Assembly (NCBI RefSeq): GCF_932526225.1
Contig: NC_064046.1
Span: 11,247,719-11,311,718 of the forward strand
From: Nematostella vectensis
Taxonomy: Eukaryota > Cnidaria > Anthozoa > Actiniaria > Edwardsiidae
DNA: 64,000 nucleotides
Direction of reading: 5' to 3'
Part shown: in pieces, positions 1 to 10,200 of the stretch
Numbering within the stretch: position 1 is the stretch's first letter
Layout of the letters: each line of letters begins with the position of its first letter
Program-made: the position numbers and the translations under genes
Notes under the pieces: generated by a model
The model's input: the letters and a program-made list of their open reading frames with translations, nothing else
What the model was told of the DNA's origin: nothing
The model's database searches: none

Positions 1-218
1 TTCTTAGAAAGTAGGCTAGCGCAAACAAAAAGATAAATACGGATATCTTAACATTTGATTGGACAAAAAGGGCATTTATACCTAGGTTAGCGTTAACCTG
101 CTTTCTAGGAACCCTTTCTAAGAACTTAACCTAAATAGTTAATAAAAGTGGAGTCCGGTCTTTCGAAAACTTTTATGTTAAATTTTCGTCCTTCGTTGGT
201 TGTTCGACGCTGCTTCTG

Positions 219-560
219 CAGGCCCGTAAACAGGTTTTTTCTTGGATGGGGGGGGGGGGGGGGGGGTGCAAAATCCGAAAAAGTGGACCTAATTTTTCAG
301 GGGGGGAGGGAGGGGGAAGGAGGTGCTCTGATAAAAATGTGAACATCCCCGAAAGAACAAAAAGGGATTTTCTTATGCCTTTGCAGTATCTCCACGGGAC
401 GTTCATTGCCGGATTTGGCTACATACCTGAGTGATCTAGCATATGCTTTATAGTTTTGTCTACAAATACCACGTCCATTGAGAACTGAAAGTGGACCTTC
501 GGTCGTTGTGGGGGGAGGAGGTGTTCGCATCCCCTGCACTCCCCCCTGGGTACGGGCCTG
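219..560. mobile_element. MITE, CAGGCCCGTA family, 5-bp target duplication
   Basis: Left end CAGGCCCGTAAACAGG, right end CCCTGGGTACGGGCCTG inverted, flanked by TTCTG on both sides (214-218, 561-565). The interior has a G20 run and shares long blocks (GTGGACCTAATTTTT; CTCTGATAAAAAT; ACGTTCATTG-like) with the copy at 25837-26193. It lies upstream of the first visible P4HTM exon. Confidence 0.8.
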
Positions 561-630
561 TTCTGCATACGATTTTGCAAAGTTCTGTAATAGAAGGATT
601 AGTTCCCTGATATACAACGCCCACAAACAG

Positions 631-3600
631 TGATTTTACTAATACAAACCATGGTCTAGAGATTCCTGACTTTCTCTCGGCGGAGGAGTGTGACCGACTG
701 ATAACCGTGACGCAGAACCACCAAATGCACGCAAGTGACGTCATCAGTGCAGACACTAGCGTGACAGATACGGATGCTGACGTCTCGTTCGTCCAATGGG
801 ATAGCGACAAGGATGGGACTATCAGCAGAGCAGAGGTAGGCAGCTGACTCGTCCGCAGTTGTGGCTGCAATTCCCAAATGACACCACGACCACACTATTA
901 GGACAAGCTCAAACGCGCATTCACTTGATTAACGTTTATTCTCTTCACAAAGTTCAATCATTTAACATTTCACCGAGTCGAGATGCGTGCAGCGAAAGCA
1001 AAATGGTTCCTTTACACAAAATACATCGCTTAGACTACAAACAAACAGCATCTAAATTTACAAATAAATCAATACACGGTACTTACGAATTCATTTGTCC
1101 TCAATATCCTACGAACAACTCGCTGATTAACAAAAACAACTCTTGTGGCTCCTCCAAATACGCCACAACCCGTCTCTCCCTCCCAATCGATAATCTAATC
1201 AATAATCCCGCGGGCGCGCGCGGGCGTCCGCTACACCAGTCGTAACGCAAATTTTCGAAAGGGAGATTTTGAAGGCGCGCAAAGCCTAAAGGGAAGGGGC
1301 GCGCCTCTTTAACCCTTCCCTTGAGGCTTTGCGACGTCTCCGAAAACCATGTGAGACGACTGGGGACGAGTCAGGGAAGGCGGCGTCTAAGCCGCCATTT
1401 TGTCATCCTAGCGAAATAAAAAGCTTGAAAGTTTCGAAAAATTTATTTTAAGATGGTTGGGAGATCTTGGGATCTCTTCAATATCGTGTTTTTTAATATG
1501 TCAAATGTATACCGAAATAATCATAACAAGAGGGTAATGGCACATATAATAAAACAAACTGAAAAGCAGAAAAAACGACTGAAAGTAAATTGAGGCGATG
1601 GTAAGGACCAAGTAACAATGATGAAAATCAAGGGTTGAAAATATGAGGCTATAGAAATGTACATAAAGAAACAGAAATGAATTCGAGTCTCGAAATTAAA
1701 AAAAATCGAGATTTCGAGTTATCAAAGTTTCGAGTTACATGGCGTAAAACACAAATGCCGCAAGTTCAGAAAGGAAAATTGGTCTTGATTCGATTTGAAG
1801 TTCGTGTTACTAATCGATACTGAGGTTTCGTTATCGGGAGTTAATTCTAGAAACAATAATTTTTGCAGAATTTTTTAAACTTTTTCGAGTTTTCGAGTTA
1901 TCAAAGTTTCGAGTTAAATGGCGTAAAACACACCTGCCGCAAATTCAGAAAGTAAAATTGGTTTTGATTCGCATTAGGAAATTCGTGTTACTGAGGTTTA
2001 CTTATCGGCATCAACTCTAGAAACAATATTTTTTGCAAAAATGTTGCAACCTTTTTTTTATTTGCTTTTTACATGTTCTTCTTTTTCTTTATCAGATTTA
2101 TAACTCGCTATTGTACCTCCGGGACCTTCATTTTACAGATAAAGATATCGACACAATGTGAGTACACGTCCCTTTTTTGTTTACTAAGAAGAATATGCTT
2201 GTTATTATGCACGAGGGTTTATATTTTTACATTTTTCATATGGGTGTAGGATCTGATTTCAAGAGATTTGTTATTTTTTTTTGTTCATGTGACATTGCGG
2301 TTTTAATTCAGGTTCATCAAGCTGAAACTTGGCCAAACACAAGCAGGTACAATCATTCCATTCACCCCCCCCCCCCCCCATGTTTTTTTAAACTCTTTAT
2401 TGTGCGTGTCCCTCTCCTGTATTTCTTTGCACCGCTAGGCGATGTAACGTGACTTTTAAAAAGACCAAATTTATCTCAGAGATAAAAAATTGTTGGAAGA
2501 ACAAAAAATAACTGTGCAAATGTAAGCTTATCGTCTGAGGGAAATAAGATAGTCTGTCGATTCATACGTCTTGATCAGCTTCCTCTTCCCCCCTCCAACA
2601 CACACACAGAATCAATCGGGGGGGGGGGCTGCTCGAATATTTGCAGGGTCATATGAGGCCGCGTCGTTTTGTGAGAACTGTTGACACTGCACCACCTAAC
2701 TAATGCCTGGTGCACACTAGTGACATAACGACATAATGACATAGGCACGTGCACCCGTTCATATGTTCGCAAGTGTGAATGGTTCGACATTTTGAAATAA
2801 GCCCAACATTACGACATGAACATAACGACATAAGAGAAGAAAACATGTTTTTTCATGTTCCATGTCGTTATGTCGGGCTTAAAAGAAATGCACGGGCCCA
2901 TGTTGTTATGTCGTTATGTCACTAGTGTGCACTAGGCATAACAGGCAAATTCAACAAGTAAACGTTTGTGTCTTTGTAGGTCACTTGACGTCAAAAGAAT
3001 TTGATGGGCGAAGGATCATGTCTTATGTGGACCAGCTACGTCAAAGCGATCCCAAAATCAAAGGTCGTCATAGCAACGAGACTTGGCTTGAGATGGACGC
3101 CGATTCGCAGCTTATGAACACGCTTAACCACAGGTAGACCAACAAAGAGGAACAGATGCATGAATCTACCTTTTGGCATTCTTTTTTGGCTTCTTCTTTG
3201 TGTGGGGCTTTGTAAAGGAGTGAAACATCCGGGTATCTTTGTTCTTTGTGCTATAGGCTCCACCCCTTTTTACCCCTGGCGCGAGGATGGGTCTACTTAG
3301 ACCAATAACTAGTACATAAACTGGAATCTATTGTCCTATTTACAGGAAAGCAAAACTGACTGGACTTCCTTTAAAAATCATCGAGGGCAGCGAACCACCT
3401 GTGGTAAGTAAGTGATGTTTATGGCAGACTTGCTTTAAGGGAAGCCTGGCGGTTTGGACGCCCGCAGGTGTCGCCATGACAATGAAGCCATTTCGCAGTC
3501 ACGACGGCCGTTGGATACCGAACCAATGAGAAACCGCCGTAAGCACCAGGCTTCAACAAAGCAGACAATCGAATAGACTCCAAGCAGTTGCCGCTGTGTC

Positions 3601-6141
3601 GAACGTTTCACTTCTCTCCAGTGACACACAGCGGTGCTTACATTCGAACTGAAGAGGTCGATAACATTGCCGAGCTAAAAAAAACATATTCGAACTTGAT
3701 TCAAATCCTGTGGTATTATACTGTGCAAAGAATTATGGCACGGATACACATGTCGGTGGTCCAGGGGGTCACATATACCAGTACGCTTTAGGCAGGTACT
3801 GTGCTATGGTCAGGGGGAAAAGTGACATATCATCCCCCCTTCCCCCCTATTTTAGGTTTTCCTGTACCAGTACGTTTTTGACATGTGCTATGATCCCGGG
3901 GGGAAATTGACATATTACCCCAAACCCAACCCCCACCCCCACCATTTTAGTTATTAGTACCCCAACCCCTTCATTTAAGTTATTAGTACCCCACCCCCAC
4001 CCCCTCCATTTTAGTTATTAGTACCCTAACCCCCACCCCCTCAAATTTTTGTTATTAGTACCCCAACCCCCACCCCCTCCATTTTAGTTATTAGAACCCC
4101 AACCCCCACCCCCTCCATTTTAGTTAATAGTACCCAAACCCCAACCCCTCCATTTTAGTTATTAGTACCCCCCCCCCCCCCCCTCCATTTTAGTTGTGTA
4201 TGTTACTATACTTAGTTACTGTTAATATGTGTATGTTTTTGACAGGTAGTTAGCTATGGTCCGGGGGGACACTACCACGGACATTACGATTCACATAGTG
4301 TTACCGCCGACCAGCATTGCTGCCATCGCGGGGACGAGAATGACTGTCGCATATGCAGGTGGCTGTTTGTGACACTCATGTAGATAATGATAATGACAGT
4401 TGTTATGATGATGACGATAACAATAAATGGTGCTGAAGATGACTCTGTTTAGGTGAAGTTATAATGTTGATGATAAGGGTGACTGTCCAGGGCCTTGGAA
4501 CTGGTGATGGCGAGAGTAAAGATAATGATGACGGTGGTTATGAGTTATGATATGGTTATGAGTTATGATAATAATGATGTTGGTGGTGGTTAGGATGATG
4601 AGATGATCATTCTTTACGGTTAGGGTGGTGGTAATAGAGAGTGATGGTGTAATGTACTGATGATAAATGGTGGTGGTTAGGATGATGATAATGAGATGAC
4701 TTTTTAGGGTTAGAGTGGTGAGAGTGATGGCGGAGGGGGTGTCGTAGTAATGATGATGAAGATAGTTATGGTGATGATGCTGTTTAGGGTTAGGGTGGTG
4801 GTGATGGTGAGAGTGATGGCGGAGGGGGTGTCGTAGTAATGATGATGAAGATAGTTATGGTGATGATGCTGTTTAGGGTCAGGGTGGTGGCGATGGCGGA
4901 GTGTAGTAATAATGATGATGAAGATAGTTATGATGATGATGCTGTTTAGGGTTAGGGTGGTGGTGATGGTAAGAGTGATGGCAGAGTGTAGTAGTAATGA
5001 TGATGAGATAGTTATGATGATGATGCTGTTTAGGGTTAGGGTGGTGGTGATGGTGAGAGTGATAGCGGACGGGGTGTAGTAGTACTGATGATGATGTTGG
5101 TTATGATGCTGATGCTGTTTAGGGTTTGGTGGCAATGATGCGAGTGGATGCGGTTGGTAGTCAATGATTACTATGATAGTGGTTATGGTGATGCTGAAGA
5201 TGGTTATGGTGATGCTGAAGATGGTTATGGTGATGCTGAAGATGGTTATGGTGATGCTGAAGATGGCCATGGTGATGCTGAAGATGGTTATGGTGATGCT
5301 GAAGATGGTTATGGTGATGCTGAAGATGGTTATGGTGATGCTGAAGATTATGAAAGTAATACTAATGAGAATGAATACCGTTTAGATGATAAAGGCCGTG
5401 GGATAATTTGTTACCTATTTCCGCATATCCATTTTACACAGATACATCACCATCATATACTTTCTCACCGACGTCGAGAAAGGTGGCCAGACGGCGTTCC
5501 CAGTAGCAGACAATGCAACATTCAGCGAGACGGTAGGTCGTTAAGGATAAGGTGGATAAGGTCCGTTGTCACCAGTTTACTTCCTGTAGTCCTTAATCTT
5601 GAAATGATATAATTGTATTTTGCTAGGCTAATGTTGCAATGGTTGGTTACAGTCGATTACATAACAATCTCTGATTATTTTAAATGGAAAACGCAAAAAA
5701 ATATTTCAAAATTGCAAAAGTAGTGTGTCTACTGGAAGTTTCTTCGAGGAACTGACTGATAATTAAGAGCGGATGGCCTGTCTTATCCTCCGTTAGTTAA
5801 TTGGTGACAATACGGCTTCACAACAAGGTCAAGTTTTACCTCTTTAATTCTAGGCCTGGCGTGACGCTACAAAACACGTGTCAAACTTAAGCTCCTACTG
5901 CGCAAGCGCCAACCTACTCGTCACACCAAAGAAGGGTAAAGCGATCATGTGGTACAATCACGTGCTTGATGGTCAGACGGGATGGATCGGGGACCTGGAC
6001 CCTACTTCCTATCATGGCGGATGTGACGTCATTAAGGGACACAAACTTATCATGAACAGCTGGATAAATGTGATCGGGGAAGACTTCGAGCACCTGAAAC
6101 CATGGCGGGATAAGAGGGAACGGATTGTTGGTTATGGTTAG
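631..6141 (+). CDS. P4HTM: Transmembrane prolyl 4-hydroxylase (P4HTM-like), 3' exons; 5' end lies outside the window
   Basis: Fe(II)/2-oxoglutarate dioxygenase of the ER membrane, related to the hydroxylase acting on HIF-alpha. Exons read as 631-835, 2096-2157, 2312-2346, 2980-3133, 3346-3403, 4246-4358, 5442-5532 and 5854-6141 (stop TAG 6139-6141). All have AG/GT borders and compatible phases. The first exon gives LEIPDFLSAEEC and an EF-hand loop DSDKDGTISRAE. The second EF-hand position (GQTQAGHLTSKEF) has lost its acidic ligands. Metal ligands are in GGHYHGHYDSH (His-x-Asp) and the distal His in SYHGGC. KGHKLIMNSWIN supplies the 2-oxoglutarate-binding Lys. FPVADNATF is also family-typical. 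The N-terminal exons with the membrane segment are upstream of position 1. AATAAA occurs near 6509. Introns hold several MITEs and minisatellites. Family assignment is firm; function in this animal is inferred from orthology. Confidence 0.93.
836..2095. other. P4HTM intron; degenerate repeat content
   Basis: No conserved coding sequence seen. An open frame at 859-1245 has no recognisable domain and ends in the GC-rich foldback. 1713-1870 and 1892-2040 are diverged tandem copies of one ~175-bp sequence (CGAGTTATCAAAGTTTCGAG, GGCGTAAAACACA). Confidence 0.5.
1233..1376. repeat. GC-rich foldback element in P4HTM intron
   Basis: Imperfect inverted repeat: GCAAAGCCTAAAGGGAAGGG near 1279 against CCCTTCCCTTGAGGCTTTGC near 1313, with CCAGTCG/CGACTGG at the outer ends. 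CpG-rich core. Probably a small non-autonomous transposon. Confidence 0.5.
2704..2938. mobile_element. Harbinger-like MITE with TAA target duplication in P4HTM intron
   Basis: Inverted ends TGCCTGGTGCACACTAGTGA and TCACTAGTGTGCACTAGGCA extend about 35 bp with ACATAACGACATAA. Flanked by TAA on both sides (2701-2703, 2939-2941). A second internal palindrome (CATGTTTTTTCATG) sits at the centre. A 3-bp TAA/TNA duplication is typical of PIF/Harbinger. Confidence 0.75.
3925..4195. repeat. Minisatellite, about 38-bp C-rich unit, about 7 copies
   Basis: Repeats of CCCCACCCCCTCCATTTTAG followed by TTATTAGTACCCCAACC, in the P4HTM intron before the exon at 4246. Strongly C-rich on the plus strand. Confidence 0.85.
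4560..5120. repeat. Minisatellite of 85-100-bp units with GATGATGATG and TTAGGG-like blocks
   Basis: Units share GATGATGCTGTTTAGGGTTA then GGGTGGTGGTGATGG and GTAGTAATGATGATGAAGAT. Each contains TTTAGGGTTAGGG, a short telomere-like motif. It produces a long minus-strand frame rich in Ile/Thr/His that I regard as an artefact. Confidence 0.8.
5178..5352. repeat. 21-bp minisatellite, 8 copies
   Basis: Near-perfect repeats of GGTTATGGTGATGCTGAAGAT. Because 21 is divisible by 3 the plus strand stays open and reads GYGDAED eight times, but this frame is not the frame of the flanking P4HTM exons and lies between them, so it is called intronic. Confidence 0.9.
5561..5820. mobile_element. MITE, (TTAA)AGCCGCATTGTCACCAG family, P4HTM intron copy
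   Basis: Contains TTGTCACCAGTTTACTTCC at the left and GGTGACAATACGGCTTCA at the right, plus interior GCGGATGGCCTGTCTTAT and TGGAAGTTTCTTCGAGGA shared with the copies at 46159 and 60483. Ends are more decayed than in the other copies. Confidence 0.75.
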
Positions 6142-7239
6142 GGGATTGTGCCGTGACGTGGTAGGCTAAGAGAATGCTTAGTAATCCGATTCATCCACAT
6201 CGATTGGCTCGCAACATCAGACTTGACATTGTACAAGTTTAACAAAAAAAACTAGTCTCCAGACGCCGCGCGATGCATTACGGGAAGGTTAAAGAAGCGC
6301 ACGGAATCGGAATTCTCCTCCGGTTCAGGATTTCTGTGGATGTCCGCACAACAGCAAATAACGACTGAGTGCGAGTCGGGAAAAACTAGGCAACAACATG
6401 ATGTTTGAATTGCATCAACTCCAAAACATTTTGTACGCGTGCTACTTTAAGCTATGTGCTGACGGAAGGTTGTGGCAGGCTCTTGCTCCAGAAAATAACA
6501 TTCTGGATAAATAAATACATATAAAACATACAAGATAACAAACACGTTTTACATACTTTTATGTATTATATTTCGCCCAGAAAGGGCTCCTCTTATTCAA
6601 TTTCTCTAGAGAAATACATTTCATATATATAATTTTTCTGTGGTATGGCTAAATTCATTGTTCCCACATTGTCAAACGCCTCGAGACGAGATTACCTCAA
6701 GAATACGTCTTCTCGAAATCACAAAAGCTTCCTTAGCAATGAAATACTTACAAATCGTCCTTAGCAACAACATTCTCAGGTCTGTCTTAGGTGAGAACTT
6801 ACTTAACGGAAATATCCATTGAAACGACTTAATTACCAATTATCCCTAGCGAGACTTGCTCACTATCTTCCTAAGCAACATATTGCTACCCGAATCAACA
6901 TTAGTGGCAACGAAAAAACTAAATCATAAAACCAACAGCTCCAGATTCATAGATTGAACTTCCTTAAAATTTCCTGCCTTTCCTTCCCATCTCCAAGGGA
7001 CAGCTTCTATCACGGTGATAATGTTTCTCTTCTAAGTAGATTGGGGAGAATTTATATGCGATCGTGCTATTTACGTAAAAAATTATCATCATCCTAGCCC
7101 TTAGTTTATTAATGGAATAGTCAGATGTTTCTAATTTATTACTCAAAGATAAAAGGGATTGGCGTATTCTCAAATTCCGGGTCCTTCTTTCCATTGTTTA
7201 CCTTGGCAACGACCCTAGCAACTGTCACCACTACGTTGA
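6142..7239. other. Intergenic, convergent 3' ends of P4HTM and SCCPDH
   Basis: The two genes converge here. AATAAATAAATA near 6506-6517 can serve P4HTM. Small open frames at 6640-6822 and 6964-7194 have no recognisable domain and probably lie in 3'UTR or spacer. Repeated CCTAGCAAC/CTTAGCAAC words suggest an old repeat. Confidence 0.4.
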
Positions 7240-10200
7240 CTACTCAGCGAGCGAGGTACTGACGACAGAGTACTTGACGCCGTTCGCGTTTAGCCGGTTG
7301 ATCAGCGAAGTGCCGTGAAACGCCGCAGCAGTCGTCAGCACACCGCCCCTGGAACAGATAAGCTGGCATTGAGGATGTCGAGCAGCTACATTTTCACTCT
7401 TGTTTACATTTGGAATACAACTCCTTTTTACATGAAAAAATGCATGAATAACCAGGCGCGTATCCAGAAGGGGCGGAGGGGCGTCAGGACCCCACCTTTA
7501 TTGCCTAGAGCTAAGGATACCGATTCCGTTGTCAGTAAAGTACTACACTGGACCCCACCCTGCGATTTTCTCTCTTTGTGGGTGGCAGTGTGGCCTAATG
7601 AATAGAGCGTTGGACTTGCCATTCGGCAGTGCCGAGTTCAACTCCGGCTTTAGTTACTAACTGGATATGTTTTTCAGTGATTTGGGATTCAAATCCTTGG
7701 CCATGCTTGTGAATAGTCAACTGATTTGACCTCCTGGTTAATTCGGATTCTTAGAGCACTTAGAAATATTGGAGATATAAACGCTATATAAATTAATTTT
7801 TTTCTCTCCAGACACTCTCTTGATAACCGTCTACAATTAAACTTGTTCATGGGAGGCCGCCGGGTAGACAGAACGGGCATATGCTATGCGAGACAAAATG
7901 AGGGAATCAGTGCTGCTGTTGTACCTGTTCGGCAGTTTGTCCTCCAAGACGGTCATGGCGGCCTGAACGATACACACGGGCGTGGCCACATAACCCGCTT
8001 CTGTCGAGCAACAACAACAAAAAAAACCCACAAGATTAAAAAAAAAATAGAAATTATTTCAACCCCAAAATTCTAATGCCTTCAGAGAACACACGCTGTG
8101 AAGACCAGGATTCATTAAGCCCCGTGAAAACAAAACAGGATTCATTAAGTCCAGAACAGGATTCATTTAAGACCCGTGAAAACAGAACAGGATTCATTAA
8201 GACCCGTGAAAACAGAACAGGATTCATTTAAGACCCGTGAAAACAGAACAGGATTCATTTAAGACCCATGAAAACAAAACATGATTCATTAAGCCCAGAA
8301 CAGGATTTATTTGAGACCCGTGAAAACAGAACAGGATTCATTAAGACCCGTGAAAACAGAACAGGATCCATTTAAGACCCGTGAAAACAGAACAGGATTC
8401 ATTTAAGACCCGTGAAAACTGAACAGGATTCATTAAGACCCTTGACAGTCAGCGCCAGCGTCCCCAACACTCCTTTATCTTGTTGCCGAGCTTAACGGCG
8501 CCAGTAATATAGGCTTATTTTGGGGCTGTTTGCACGGATGTTTTGTGACCATGCAATGAGCCCATGGTACATATATGTGGGCGCCACGCACATCCCAACA
8601 TGCTCTCACCTGGTCCGTTCACTTTCACCACGATCTCACTGTCAGGCTTAGGTGGCAGTGGGCTGCGAATAGAAGCACGGAGAAAACTGTTAAAAGCAGC
8701 AAGGCGGCAAGGAATATTACTGAGCATACAGGCATGGGGGGGGGGGGGGGGGGGGGGTAGGGGTAGGGGGGTCGTTTACCCCTTTAGAGGACCATTTTTT
8801 CTGGGGAAGCTCGTCCTAGTCATTAGAGCGGATTTTTCAGTATAGTATTTTTCCTTACCTCCGAACCCCCCTTGGCATAAATATACCATTTATTTTTTTT
8901 ACAGATTCTAATTTACAGAGCCCTTGGAAGCCACAACTTTGTTATCATTGTGTTTATTTGAAACTGAAAGACAAATTATTTAAAGAACATTCGAATTAAC
9001 TATGTGAAAACAAAGTGCTATATGTTTTACCAATTTCGATATGGAATACTGCAACAATCTTCCGAAATCAGCCGATGGAAATTAATACTTTCTTGCACTT
9101 ACTGATAGTATGACTAAAATAGCGGGCTGATAGAGACTCGGGCGCGGGTGTCGCATACAATCTTTTTTTATAATTTCTTATAATATTGATTTTATTTTGT
9201 CCTCTATTTGCTTTTTTGTATCATTATGCTGAATTGTAAAAAAAAAAAGTTCAAACCTTACTTTTCCTATCCATTTTATAAACAGCGTATAAACAGGAAA
9301 GGGTCGCATATATACATCCTTTTTTAGAATTACTTTTATTTTTTCCTCTATTTGCATATTTGTATCATTATGCTGAATTGCAACAGAGGTATATCATCTT
9401 ACTCAAGATCAGCTGTTTTCTTGCCATATCCTGAGCCGTACATGAGCAACGAGAAGGATGCTTGTTCCATCTGGAACAGATACAGTGTTATATCACGGTA
9501 TGGTACACATCACCTTTCTGACGATCTAGAGAGGGGAGTTCAGTTTTATTGGATAAGATTATCTAATAGCGTGAGACCCCTAATATAAGGGATTGCGGAA
9601 TCAAAAACTTACCTCCTAAAGGGTAGCAGTTTAGGAAATTTATTACCCTAAAAGATGGGACGATCACTCCGTCTACTTTTCTGGTTATTTTTTTAGTAGG
9701 ATGGATTGAAATTCACCATTATTTGAAAAGATCTAATTTAGTATTGAGGTCAATAAGGTTTCAAAGCCTATAAAAACATGTGTCACCCAAGCCGGATTCA
9801 CAGGCTTTAATTAAAGGTACTCACCTGTTCTTTTGTGGGTCCTTCATGTGAAAACAAGCCAAGAGAGAAAACCTTGGGATACTAAATAAGGCAAGAAAAT
9901 TAGTCAGAGCTTAAGGTAAGCGGTTAACAAAGTACAGGAGGGGAGGAGAAACAGGGAGGGGTTATTGAAAGACTAGAGTAGGAAGAAGGGGAAAGAAAGA
10001 GAATTGGAAGGGAAGAGGGGGATAATAGGAAGGGTGGAGCTCAGACTTTTAGAAGATAAAAAAAAATGAAGACACAGGAGTGAATTAATGGGGAATGAAC
10101 AAAGAATGGAAAGGTTTGCAAAGGGAAAAGGTTAAACGCATAGGGTAGAAAGGTAAAAAGACCAGACCAGAGCTTAGTTAGACTTTGATAATAGAAGATA

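Noticed and set aside
4710-5270. 186-codon minus-strand frame rich in Ile/Thr/His
   Set aside because: Low-complexity translation of the GATGATG minisatellite.
5148-5612. 154-codon frame with eight GYGDAED repeats
   Set aside because: Runs through an intronic minisatellite and crosses the P4HTM exon at 5442 in the wrong frame.
8098-8445. Possible CRISPR array (regular ~32-bp repeats)
   Set aside because: Repeats are directly contiguous without unique spacers and lie in a eukaryotic intron; it is a minisatellite.
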